Under the pieces are notes generated by a model. The model saw only the letters and a program-made list of their open reading frames with translations. It did not search any database and was not told where the DNA came from. Below are positions 25,887 through 33,568 of a stretch of 40,000 bases of DNA, piece by piece. The stretch lies in assembly GCA_013215165.1 (NCBI GenBank), contig JABSRG010000029.1:1-40000 (forward strand). The letters are read 5' to 3'. A program made the translations under genes and the position numbers. Position 1 is the first letter of the stretch. Every line of letters starts with the position of its first letter. Source of the stretch: Opitutales bacterium. GTDB lineage: Bacteria > Verrucomicrobiota > Verrucomicrobiia > Opitutales > JABSRG01.

Positions 25887-26864
25887 ATGAGAACTAGACG
25901 GATCTATGGAGTAGCTGAGAGCGCGGTTTATCACTGCATGACGCGGACGGTTAATGGTGAGTTTTTCTTTGAGGATCGGGAGAAGGAAGTGATGCGTAAG
26001 ATGTTGTGGCAGGTGGCTGGCTTTTCGGGAGTGGAGGTATTGGCTTATGCAGTGATGTCGAATCACATGCATGTATTGGTGCGGGTGTGTGGTGCTGCGA
26101 AACAGGTTTCAGACACGGAATTGTTGAGGCGGTATGCGCTCTTGTATCCGAAACCAACAGATCATCAGCCTATGGATTTGGCAGTCCTGAAGCAGGCTTT
26201 GGAGGTGAATTCTGAGGAGGGGCAGCGAATACGTCGGATACTTCAAGCGCGTATGGGGGATTTGTCCGAATTTATGAAAACGCTGAAACAGCGTTTCTCG
26301 ATTTGGTTTAATCGTAGCCGGGGCCGGTATGGACCACTCTGGTGTGATCGATTCAAGAGCACCGTTATCGAAGATAACCCAGCTGTGCTGCGGACAGTTG
26401 CCGCCTATATAGATCTGAATCCGATACGGGCGAAGCTGGTAGATGATCCAAAAGACTATCGCTTCTGTGGCTATGCTGAAGCCTTAGCTGGTCAACATCA
26501 GCTCAAGACGGCTCTCTGTGCGATGACCCTTCATGATGATTTCTCGAAGGCACTCGCTGTGTATCGGACGGTCATCTTTGCCAAGGGCGTGGAGCCCAAG
26601 CGAAATGGGGAGGGAGCTGGTATCACCGAGAAGGCTTTTGATGAAGTAATGCATGCTGAAGGTGCCCTACCCTTGCCAGTTCTTCTGCGTCAACGCATTC
26701 GCTATTTTACTCAAGGTGCTGTAATTGGGTCTTCGTATTTTGTAGAGAAGCATATCGCCGCATGGACGGAGCTTATCGGTGATCGTAGGAAACGCTTACC
26801 TAAAGGTATGTCCGGTGAGGCAATGAGCGGACTGACAAGCTTTAAGCGACTGCGGAAGTCTTAG
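25887..26864 (+). CDS. REP-associated tyrosine transposase (Y1/HUH, RAYT-like)
   Basis: Single-strand-specific Y1 transposase, IS200/IS605-like superfamily, about 325 residues from ATG 25887. The N-terminal RRIYGVAESAVYHCMTRTVNG opening is typical of the family. The HUH pair is in VMSNHMHVLVRV (residues about 65-76). The later block FMKTLKQRFSIWFNRSRGRYGPLWCDRFKSTVIED and AAYIDLNPIRAKL match RAYTs, with the nucleophilic tyrosine expected in the last region. A C-terminal extension of about 120 residues resembles those of longer family members. RAYTs are usually single-copy, domesticated and act on REP palindromes. A REP-like hairpin lies 12 bp after the stop, and another copy at 31810. It lies 114 bp after the IS4-type element but is unrelated to it. 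Confidence 0.9.
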   Translation: MRTRRIYGVAESAVYHCMTRTVNGEFFFEDREKEVMRKMLWQVAGFSGVEVLAYAVMSNHMHVLVRVCGAAKQVSDTELLRRYALLYPKPTDHQPMDLAVLKQALEVNSEEGQRIRRILQARMGDLSEFMKTLKQRFSIWFNRSRGRYGPLWCDRFKSTVIEDNPAVLRTVAAYIDLNPIRAKLVDDPKDYRFCGYAEALAGQHQLKTALCAMTLHDDFSKALAVYRTVIFAKGVEPKRNGEGAGITEKAFDEVMHAEGALPLPVLLRQRIRYFTQGAVIGSSYFVEKHIAAWTELIGDRRKRLPKGMSGEAMSGLTSFKRLRKS

Positions 26865-26875
26865 ATTCAACAGAT

Positions 26876-26900
26876 GGCGGTGACGAAGCACTGCCCTCCA
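26876..26900. repeat. REP-like palindrome, copy 1
   Basis: Seven-bp stem GGCGGTG/CACTGCC (one G-T wobble) around a 6-nt loop ACGAAG, followed by CTCCA. It lies just downstream of the RAYT gene. It matches 31810-31834 at 21 of 25 positions; the differences leave loop and tail unchanged and lie in or beside the stem. Confidence 0.7.
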
Positions 26901-27004
26901 CAGGCCTTGTGTGATACATCTTGCACCTCCTTACACGCTCCTGTCGCATAATTCGGTTTGAATGAGAACATCGCAAGATGACCGAATACCGAGAACAAAT
27001 TGCT

Positions 27005-28225
27005 CTAGAGCTCAGCAAGTAACTTGGCTAGAGCCACCGGATCGACCTTGCCGTTTCCCTGTAGCGGCAGTTTTTCGACCAAAACATAGTTTCGGGGCCA
27101 CTTATAACGAGCCAGTGGCAAGGAAACATTATCGGGCTGAAATCCGTCCTCTGAAACAACCCATGCGACCACCCGCTCACCCCATTCTGCATCTACTTGT
27201 CCCACAACCAAAGCATCTATGACCGCAGGCAGTGACCTTAGAGCTGACTCTACCTCCAATGGGTTCACTTTCTCGCCTCCGGTAATGATGAGGCGGTCTA
27301 CTCGACCCTGGATGCTAAGGCGGTCATCAGTGAGTGTCCCCAAGTCTCCACTCTGCCAGGGCGTGCCTGGGGCACATCGCGGCTGCCCGGCATAACCTAA
27401 GCAATTTGCTGGGCTGGTTATCAACAGTTGACCGTTCTCATCGGACTCGATGCTAACTCCCGGAAGCAAGCTACCTGCATTCACCTGACCCTGGCCGAAC
27501 TGATCAGGCTCAAGGTAGCTCACCATCGCTGCTGTCTCCGTCGCTCCATAACAAGGAGCTAGGGCAAGTCCTACGTCGCGAGCGGCTTCCAAGAGCACCG
27601 AGTCGACGGGACCCCCTCCGATGAAGACGATGTCAAAGGCATGGTACGCCGATGTTTCACCCGCATCCAGAATGCGCTTGAGCTGGGTACCCACGATCGA
27701 AGTCGTCCATACCCCTTGCAAGTTTTCCGGCCGAGTCGCAACCTCATTCCCAAACCGAACACTTCCACCGCTCACAACAGCACGCACCACTGGCATCAAT
27801 CCACTGACATGAGCTAAAGGAAGATGAATCCAACTTCCAATCGGCATGCCGAGGCGTGCAAACAATGCATCGGCGGCGGCTTTTAGGGTGTCCCACGTGT
27901 GCCGCGCGCATTTAATCTGACCCGAGCTCCCCCCAGTCGGAATCAATATGTCACCGGGTTCGCCAAAGGAAAAATCCGCTTCTACCTGTTCCTCCAGAGC
28001 ATCTTTCTCCGTGTTCGACCAACGCGGTGGGACGAGCCAAAGCTTCTCCTTTTTTTCTAAGCCCGCAGCGAGTCGACCAAGAAATAGGACGGGGTCTGTC
28101 TCTTGAATCCATGACGCACGCGGGCCGATCTCAGGATCGGCACCGAGACATCGCGCCACGTGCAAAGCGTATCGGGGGCGATCTGCTTCAGAAATAATCC
28201 AACTAAACGACTCGATGAAGTTCAT
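27005..28225 (-). CDS. menE: o-Succinylbenzoate-CoA ligase-like AMP-forming enzyme
   Basis: ANL-superfamily adenylate-forming ligase of about 406 residues, shorter than typical acyl-CoA synthetases in its N-terminal part. The P-loop reads ILIPTGGSSGQIKCARHTW, the variant seen in MenE of cyanobacteria and plastids instead of YTSGTTG.PK. Other motifs are LPLAHVSGLMPV, CYGATETAAMVSYL (A5), WQSGDLGTL and IQGRVDRLIITGGEKVNP (A7/A8 hinge), and the catalytic Lys in LQGNGKVDPVAL (A10). MenE makes o-succinylbenzoyl-CoA in menaquinone biosynthesis. ATG 28225 is chosen because GGAG lies six bases upstream; a TTG at 28243 overlaps the preceding gene. No other men genes are in the window. Confidence 0.85.
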   Translation of the reverse strand: MNFIESFSWIISEADRPRYALHVARCLGADPEIGPRASWIQETDPVLFLGRLAAGLEKKEKLWLVPPRWSNTEKDALEEQVEADFSFGEPGDILIPTGGSSGQIKCARHTWDTLKAAADALFARLGMPIGSWIHLPLAHVSGLMPVVRAVVSGGSVRFGNEVATRPENLQGVWTTSIVGTQLKRILDAGETSAYHAFDIVFIGGGPVDSVLLEAARDVGLALAPCYGATETAAMVSYLEPDQFGQGQVNAGSLLPGVSIESDENGQLLITSPANCLGYAGQPRCAPGTPWQSGDLGTLTDDRLSIQGRVDRLIITGGEKVNPLEVESALRSLPAVIDALVVGQVDAEWGERVVAWVVSEDGFQPDNVSLPLARYKWPRNYVLVEKLPLQGNGKVDPVALAKLLAEL

Positions 28226-28239
28226 CGGGGGCTCCGTCT

Positions 28240-29661
28240 TCAATCTGCCGCCTGATCCGATTCACTCGGAACGTGACAGGGGATCAGCGCTGCATCTTTC
28301 ATTCCGTGGATTATCTTTTTATCAGCAGGACAGAATGTTGCCAATATTCCGGTCAATTTAGCCTGGGCGAACTCTTCATCGGTCACGAAGTAGTAAGGGC
28401 ACAAACGAACGCGGCCCTGCATCTCGTAGATTTCTCCCGAGTCATTATAGACTGGATGGCGCAGTCGTGATGGTTTGCGATATTCTTGAAGGATGTAAAG
28501 CGACTCGCTCGCGATTTCTACGGCTTGCTTTACGGACTCTTCCCACTCCTCGCGGGAGCAATCGCTGCCCAAGACAACACTCCGCGCACCCCAAGCTTCC
28601 TCATGAAAGCCCGACAATTTGAGAATCAGGTTACGCTCCTTTTGAGAAGCTTCGGCCAGCTGTTCCCACCTGTTTATGGCCTTACCTCCGACTGGCGGTC
28701 CGTCCAAAACCGCACCTGGCGGCAAGTCAACGGGATCAACAATCCAGCTCTGAGGAATTATCTTCTTGAGAAGCTTATAGTCTTTTTTGGGCAGGGCTTC
28801 TTTCCAGTAATCCTCGAGTAGGTGATGATGAAACAGCGCCAGATTGAGTTTTTCCTCCTGAAATGTCCGCATCGGGGGCGTGACCTTGATGAGATGTTCA
28901 CGACGCATTTTTAGGAGAAATGGAGCGACCGATACGTTCGGCAGGTCGAAAAGCTCCCAAAACCGGTAGATAAGGTCGACCTCTTGGGGGTTTCCGTCGA
29001 TGTCGACGCACATGCTTTCGCCTAAAGGCATCAGATCCTCAGGATGGAACACAAAGACGCGGTGACCCTCGCGCTGATACTGCTCGGCGAGCCAATCCAT
29101 TTCTGGACGATAGGTGGCCGCTTCTTCTGAGACCACAATGGCTATGAACGGGTTATGCTTGTCCGGACACCCAGCCTTAAGCGCTTGATAAAATGCGTCC
29201 CGGATCGATGTGTTCGATCCGATGAGCGTCTCTGCAAAACCTTCGCTGTAGAGCTGATTCAGGTAGGCGGTCAGACCAATACCTCCGGGCACGGAGTCCA
29301 TTTCCGTCAGCACAAAGCCATCGTCGGTCCAAAGGAGGTCCGGCCGGATAACACGGGGCAACTGGCCTTTGAGCTCTTTGTCTGTGGCGTGCTCGACAAG
29401 CTCTGTTGGTTTTCCCCGCTCCAGGTAATCCGCCACCCAACGAGCTTCAAGCCGCCGGTTGCGCAAGAGGTTTTTACCCTGGCGAGACTTCAAATAAAGA
29501 TTTTCCAGGGCTCCGTAGAATGCCAGACAAGCGGTCCCAATTTTTTCAATCTCATCAGCCTGTCGCTGACTGAGTCGGAAGGGTTCGGGAGAAATCCGCC
29601 AAGTTTTGTCCTCAAAAAGCTCCTGATCGTCAAAGGCCTGTTCCAGATACGCGTGATCCAT
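28240..29661 (-). CDS. ATP-grasp-like protein of unknown function
   Basis: 473-residue cytoplasmic protein that I do not recognise as a named enzyme. Two features suggest the ATP-grasp superfamily near glutathionylspermidine-synthase-like proteins: RVIRPDLLWTDDGFVLTEMDSVPGG around residues 100-125, where the family has a substrate-site E.n..PGG, and NLILKLSGFHEEAWGARSVVLGSD around 350-375, which looks like the nucleotide-binding Lys strand and glycine loop, followed by SLYILQEYRKPSR. It begins 3 bp after prfB and ends 14 bp before menE's ATG, so it is in the same transcript. A carboxylate-amine ligase role is possible but unproven. Confidence 0.55.
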   Translation of the reverse strand: MDHAYLEQAFDDQELFEDKTWRISPEPFRLSQRQADEIEKIGTACLAFYGALENLYLKSRQGKNLLRNRRLEARWVADYLERGKPTELVEHATDKELKGQLPRVIRPDLLWTDDGFVLTEMDSVPGGIGLTAYLNQLYSEGFAETLIGSNTSIRDAFYQALKAGCPDKHNPFIAIVVSEEAATYRPEMDWLAEQYQREGHRVFVFHPEDLMPLGESMCVDIDGNPQEVDLIYRFWELFDLPNVSVAPFLLKMRREHLIKVTPPMRTFQEEKLNLALFHHHLLEDYWKEALPKKDYKLLKKIIPQSWIVDPVDLPPGAVLDGPPVGGKAINRWEQLAEASQKERNLILKLSGFHEEAWGARSVVLGSDCSREEWEESVKQAVEIASESLYILQEYRKPSRLRHPVYNDSGEIYEMQGRVRLCPYYFVTDEEFAQAKLTGILATFCPADKKIIHGMKDAALIPCHVPSESDQAAD

Positions 29662-29664
29662 CGA

Positions 29665-30808
29665 TCAATCCTCCATCTGGATATCTTTATTGCGTGAGCG
29701 CGGCTTTCCGGCGCGCAGCCAACTATGGATAAATTTCTCAAGATCTCCGTCCATCACTCCCTGGACATTGCCATTGTCCACCCCTGTCCGCAAGTCCTTC
29801 ACCATTTGATACGGTTGAAACACATACGAGCGGATTTGGTTGCCCCAGCCGATCTCACCCTTGTCGCCATAATATTTCTCCAGTTCCGAGCGCTTCTCGT
29901 CCTGGATTTTTTCATAGACTCTAGACTTCAGCATTTTCATGGCCGTGGCTTTATTCTTATGCTGAGAACGCTCGTTTTGGCAGGCCACCACGATGTTGGT
30001 GGGTAAATGAGTGATGCGGATGGCAGATTCAGTCTTATTGACATGCTGGCCGCCTTTGCCGGATGCCCGATACGTGTCGATACGAAGATCCTCAGGGCGA
30101 ATGTCTACTTCAATGTCGTCATCGAGCTCAGCGATCACGTCGACTGCACAAAATGACGTATGACGGCGTTTATTACTGTCAAAAGGGCTAATGCGCACGA
30201 GCCGATGCACCCCCCGTTCAGCCCGAGCATAGCCGTAAGCATTCACGCCTGCCACGCGTAATTCTGCTTTGGAAATACCTGCCTCTTCACCCGGGACCAG
30301 GTCAAGGATCTCGACTCCATAGCCCTGACGTTCCCCCCAGCGTGTATACATACGCAGGAGCATATCCGCCCAATCGCATGACTCGGTACCCCCTGCCCCG
30401 GCATTAATGCTCACAATGGCATTACACTTGTCCATTGGCTCGTCCAAGAAACTGGCGATTTCCAGGGCGTCGATCTGATCAAATAATTCGGCAGCTAGGG
30501 TATTTGCTTCCTCTGCCATCATTTCGGCTTCGTCGGGATCCGACTCCTCAACGAGCTCCTCCATAGTCTGATACTCGTCGATTTTATCTTGGTAATCGAC
30601 AAGCGGCTTGATGGCGCTCTTCAGAGTATTGGCCTCGCTGATGATGGCTTGGGAGGCGTTTTGATCGTCCCAGAAACCTGGATCTGCCATTTTCGCATCC
30701 AGCTCGCCGATGCGCGTCTTCTTGTTATCGACGTCAAAGATACCTCCAGAGGTGTCCGGCACGACGCACGATTTCTTCCATCTGGGAGCGAGTTTCAGGC
30801 GTAATCAT
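29665..30808 (-). CDS. prfB: Peptide chain release factor 2, with programmed +1 frameshift
   Basis: RF2 recognises UAA/UGA stops. The first 24 codons (ATG 30808, [16 protein letters not shown]...WRYL) end at an in-frame UGA (30734-30736); after a +1 shift the frame continues with [16 protein letters not shown] to the stop at 29665. The body contains the codon-recognition SPF tripeptide in [15 protein letters not shown] and the catalytic GGQ in [16 protein letters not shown]. Total length is about 372 residues, normal for RF2. It lies 34 bp after the DUF3891 gene and 3 bp before the ATP-grasp-like gene. Expression is controlled by RF2 itself through the shift site. Confidence 0.97.
30734..30747 (-). 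promoter_or_regulatory. RF2 programmed frameshift site
   Basis: On the minus strand the sequence reads GGAGG TAT CTT TGA C. This is the known prfB arrangement: an internal Shine-Dalgarno-like GGAGG (30743-30747), slippery CTT and stop UGA followed by C. Low RF2 lets the ribosome slip +1 into the GAC (Asp) codon. Confidence 0.96.
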
Positions 30809-30842
30809 AAGCGCCCGATAAGGCGGAAGTTTAGGTGGATTT

Positions 30843-31667
30843 TCAACTCCTTTTGCAGAAACTGATCTCCAGCATCTGCTCAGGTGCTGCATGCCAAGCG
30901 CGGCGCAAAGCGTCATTATCCTGAAACTCAATTCCTTTCACGAAACGATAAGGCACGGAGAACGATTGTTCGCTGCCTTGGAAAGGTAATGGATCAAGAT
31001 GGAAGCGATGTTCACCCAGGTGCTCACAGCGGACTTTCGTCTTAGAGCCGTCGGCCATCGGATGCTCATGCTGGAGAAAGATCGGCTCTTGATAACCCAC
31101 ACATGCAATGAGGGAAAGGCTGTCGCAGGCTTGGAGAAATTCAAAGCCCCATTGTAGGGCTTCCGGCGTCGCATTTGCTGTAAGTTTCGGATCAGTAGAG
31201 CACGCTTCAATCCACGCGACACGTCGTGCTGTTTGCTCTTTCAAGAAGGTGTCGAGCTGCCCGGCTTGATCCTCGGTAAGCGTGGCGGGATCGACATGGG
31301 CGGTCAGCAAATTATGCGTGTGCATCGAGACCAGTATCGCGGAATAAGCGGCATGCTCTGCTACTTTTTCCGCCGCCGCACCCCGCACCGCCAGATAATC
31401 AGCCATATCGATTTCTTCAAAGGAATCATAGGTGCCAACAAGCTCCTTGGAAAATGCGCTGGGCAGCCCTTCACGTGTCACAAAGGGATCGGCATCGCGC
31501 ACAGCCCAGGCATCGTCGTGGTGAGTCACACCCAAGTTCACAAGATCGATTGGCTCCGGGTGGAGAAAGGTTTCGTTGCCCCAAGCCGCAGCAAAATGGC
31601 CGGCCAATTTTCCGTGCGCTGGGTGGGTAATGAGGATCCACCCATTATCTTTCTCTAGTCTAAGCAT
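30843..31667 (-). CDS. DUF3891 family protein
   Basis: About 274 residues from ATG 31667; a longer frame begins at TTG 31724. The N-terminus WILITHPAHGKLAGHFAAAWGN followed by LVNLGVTHHDDAW is the hallmark of the DUF3891 family, with a His-His-Asp-Asp cluster that could hold metal, as in HD-type hydrolases. Further conserved-looking His/Asp residues occur in SAILVSMHTHNLLTAH. No enzyme activity is established for the family to my knowledge. It is predicted cytoplasmic, with no signal or membrane segments. It is the first gene of the DUF3891 - prfB - ATP-grasp-like - menE run, with short gaps throughout, but no functional link to these genes is evident. Confidence 0.8.
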   Translation of the reverse strand: MLRLEKDNGWILITHPAHGKLAGHFAAAWGNETFLHPEPIDLVNLGVTHHDDAWAVRDADPFVTREGLPSAFSKELVGTYDSFEEIDMADYLAVRGAAAEKVAEHAAYSAILVSMHTHNLLTAHVDPATLTEDQAGQLDTFLKEQTARRVAWIEACSTDPKLTANATPEALQWGFEFLQACDSLSLIACVGYQEPIFLQHEHPMADGSKTKVRCEHLGEHRFHLDPLPFQGSEQSFSVPYRFVKGIEFQDNDALRRAWHAAPEQMLEISFCKRS

Positions 31668-31753
31668 TGTCTGGGGATGATAGCGGAAACCGTGCAGGAA
31701 TGGACTAAATTTCTGATCTGCCAATGAACAACGAATGATTTTTCGAGATAATT

Positions 31754-31785
31754 ATCCGCAGATTGAACAGATTCACGCAGATGAG
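31754..31785. repeat. 10-bp-period repeat block, CGCAGAT type
   Basis: On the minus strand it reads ATCTGCGTGA, ATCTGTTCA, ATCTGCGGAT: three near-tandem units of about 10 bp, ending in GCGGAT like the blocks downstream. Confidence 0.5.
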
Positions 31786-31809
31786 AATTTATAATTCCTG
31801 GAATGTCCT

Positions 31810-31834
31810 GGCGGCTACGAAGCGCCGCCCTCCA
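31810..31834. repeat. REP-like palindrome, copy 2
   Basis: Stem GGCGGC/GCCGCC around the same ACGAAG core and followed by the same CTCCA as 26876-26900. It is in the same orientation as copy 1, 5 kb away from the RAYT gene. Confidence 0.7.
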
Positions 31835-31886
31835 GGGGGCTGATATGCCCGTGTCGAAGAACATACCGAGACGCAGCACTCAAAAA

Positions 31887-31910
31887 AATTCGCGTGTATT
31901 CGCGGATCCA
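31887..31910. repeat. 10-bp-period repeat block, TTCGCG type, copy A
   Basis: Two units, TTCGCGTGTA and TTCGCGGATC, on the plus strand. Same pattern as copies B and C. Confidence 0.55.
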
Positions 31911-32002
31911 TGAATCCTCTCCTAAAGGATCCGATAAGCTCACCACCTAGTGTTCAACGATCCAAGCCGAGATTTCCGCGAGCGCTGTAGCTTTTAGGGA
32001 AG

Positions 32003-32034
32003 AAATCCGCGAATGCACGCCAATGAACGCGAAT
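32003..32034. repeat. 10-bp-period repeat block, TTCGCG type, copy B (inverted)
   Basis: On the minus strand it reads TTCGCGTTCA, TTGGCGTGCA, TTCGCGGATT. Opposite orientation to copies A and C. Confidence 0.55.
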
Positions 32035-32170
32035 CTTTTGGCGGAGGCTGCAGCCAGTGCGCTTCTGATTGGATCGATCGAGATCCTTCCGAAGGTCACC
32101 AGAGTATTGGTATATAATTTATATTGATCCCTCGAACCTCTCAGCTTTCTAAAAGCTTACAGCTCCTAAA

Positions 32171-32200
32171 AATTAGCGTGCATTCGCGTTTATTAGCGGA
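32171..32200. repeat. 10-bp-period repeat block, TTCGCG type, copy C
   Basis: Plus strand units TTAGCGTGCA, TTCGCGTTTA, TTAGCGGACT. Lies directly beside the hpf terminator. Confidence 0.55.
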
Positions 32201-32203
32201 CTC

Positions 32204-32240
32204 CAAAAAAAGAAGACCCGCCGTGCAAGGCGAGTCTTCT
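32204..32240 (-). terminator. Intrinsic terminator of hpf
   Basis: On the minus strand a GC-containing stem (AGAAGACTCGCC / GGCGGGTCTTCT, one mismatch) with a 6-nt loop is followed by a run of seven T. It is 37 bp after the hpf stop codon. Confidence 0.9.
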
Positions 32241-32276
32241 GAGGAATGTTTGGGTTAAAGACTGGGAGGAGTCTAA

Positions 32277-32645
32277 TCAGGCAGCATCCACCTTGGGCAG
32301 ATCGGCTGGGATGTCTATGGAATGGGTTTGTTTCCGTTTCACCCGGTCCAGGCGAGAAGCCCGGCGCAATTGCCGATCCATCTTTTGGACCATCAAATCG
32401 ATTGATTTGTAGAGGTCCTCAGATTTTGCAGACACGACGATCGTCGGGCCACGGCGCTCCAGCAAGCATTTGGCTACATGTTGATCGTCCGATTTCTTGT
32501 TTTTCTCGAGGTCGAGCTCCACACGCAGACGAATAATCCGGTTTTCGTGCTGGTATAGTTTCTCAACCTTTTGAATTACGATGTTCTTGATAGAATCTGT
32601 CAGGTCTAGGTGGTTTCCTGAGATAATGACATCGTGTTGCTTCAT
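32277..32645 (-). CDS. hpf: Ribosome hibernation promoting factor (short form)
   Basis: 122-residue S30AE-domain protein of the HPF/YfiA (RaiA) family that binds the 30S subunit and silences ribosomes in stationary phase or stress. The domain spans the protein: MKQHDVIISGNHLDLTDSIK, KVEKLYQHENRIIRLRVELDLEK, then HVAKCLLERRGPTIVVSAKSEDLYKSIDLMVQKMDRQLRR with the typical D.Y..ID....K...Q..K. ending. The longer dimerisation tail of long HPF is absent. The start at ATG 32645 is supported by AAGGAA about seven bases upstream; the longer frame to 32831 would run through the promoter region and into the SDR gene. Divergent from the SDR gene, with its own terminator. Confidence 0.93.
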   Translation of the reverse strand: MKQHDVIISGNHLDLTDSIKNIVIQKVEKLYQHENRIIRLRVELDLEKNKKSDDQHVAKCLLERRGPTIVVSAKSEDLYKSIDLMVQKMDRQLRRASRLDRVKRKQTHSIDIPADLPKVDAA

Positions 32646-32703
32646 GCTGGTTTCCTTTCTCTTATTGTGGTGAACATGTGTATCAACCGGAGACACACAC
32701 AAA

Positions 32704-33534
32704 ATGATATCGCTTGAAAAAACTTTGGAAGCCTTCGGCTCCGCAATAATCACTGGAGCCTCTTCGGGCATTGGACGTGCCCTTCTTGATGAGCTTGTGG
32801 CAGCTGATCCTGGTTTTAAAGTGTGGACCATTTCTCGAACTAAACCCGAAATTAGAACTTGGGTTCCCGCTGTCCAACATATTTCGGCGGATTTGAGTGA
32901 TCCAGAAGTAGTTAAACGCGCTTTTTACAGCCTGGCTAATAGCGATGATTTTCAAAGTAATTCGAATCCGGTTCTGCTGATAAATAACGCCGGCTTCGGG
33001 GTATACGGTCGGTTCGATGCATCACAGCTTGAGCGCAGTCTCTCGATGATCGATCTAAACATCCGCGCACTCGTCCAAGGCACGGGCATACTTTGGGAGA
33101 CTCTCCAAAAACGCGGCGGCGCTGTCGTCAATATCGCCTCCACAGCGAGTTTTCAACCGAGCCCTCACATGGCAGCTTACGGTGCCACAAAAGCCTTTGT
33201 CCTCAATTGGACCACCGCGCTTCACGAGGAACTGCGTCAATCCGGAGCCTACCCCAGAACGCGCGCCCTCTGCGTCTGTCCTGGCCCTACAGAAACTAAT
33301 TTTTTCTCAGCCGCCGGTCTGGCAGGCGGCGCCCCAGAGTCCACTAAATTTCTCAACGAAACCTCATCCGACGTCGCCGCCACTGTCTGGAAGGCATTAG
33401 CAAAAAAGAGAGGCCCCATCGTCGTCTCTGGCTGGAAGAATAAACTCCTCACCAGCCTAGCGAGCCCTTTCCCAACGGCCCTCAAAGCACGGGTGGCAGC
33501 CGCAGTCCTAAAGGCTTGGCGAGCAGATAATTAG
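32704..33534 (+). CDS. Short-chain dehydrogenase/reductase
   Basis: Classical SDR of 276 residues with a Rossmann fold. The cofactor glycine motif is ITGASSGIGRALLDEL (residues about 16-31), LLINNAGFGVYG is the NNAG motif, the catalytic serine is in VVNIASTASF and the YxxxK pair in MAAYGATKAFVLNW; CPGPTETNFF follows. An acidic residue at the end of the second strand is not evident and SRT follows the strand, which points to NADP(H). It resembles DltE-like/YqjQ-type SDRs of unknown substrate. Convergent with the exported-protein gene at 33569, and divergent from hpf. Confidence 0.93.
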   Translation: MISLEKTLEAFGSAIITGASSGIGRALLDELVAADPGFKVWTISRTKPEIRTWVPAVQHISADLSDPEVVKRAFYSLANSDDFQSNSNPVLLINNAGFGVYGRFDASQLERSLSMIDLNIRALVQGTGILWETLQKRGGAVVNIASTASFQPSPHMAAYGATKAFVLNWTTALHEELRQSGAYPRTRALCVCPGPTETNFFSAAGLAGGAPESTKFLNETSSDVAATVWKALAKKRGPIVVSGWKNKLLTSLASPFPTALKARVAAAVLKAWRADN

Positions 33535-33568
33535 AGAGAGGCGCTGCAGGCCATCTTAAATCTCAACT

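Larger units (their letters stand above)
31668..32203. other. Repeat-rich intergenic spacer
   Basis: Over 500 bp without a credible gene. It contains four short repeat blocks with a 10-bp internal period, one REP-like hairpin, and the DUF3891 promoter region. Each block is listed separately. Confidence 0.7.

Noticed and set aside
26951-26987. Inverted repeat ATTCGGT...ACCGAAT between RAYT and menE
   Set aside because: Only 7 bp with a 23-nt loop and no T-run; too weak for a terminator and not clearly part of the REP family.
31653-32203. Possible CRISPR array in the repeat-rich spacer
   Set aside because: The repeats are short, imperfect, in both orientations and without regular spacers; no cas genes are near.
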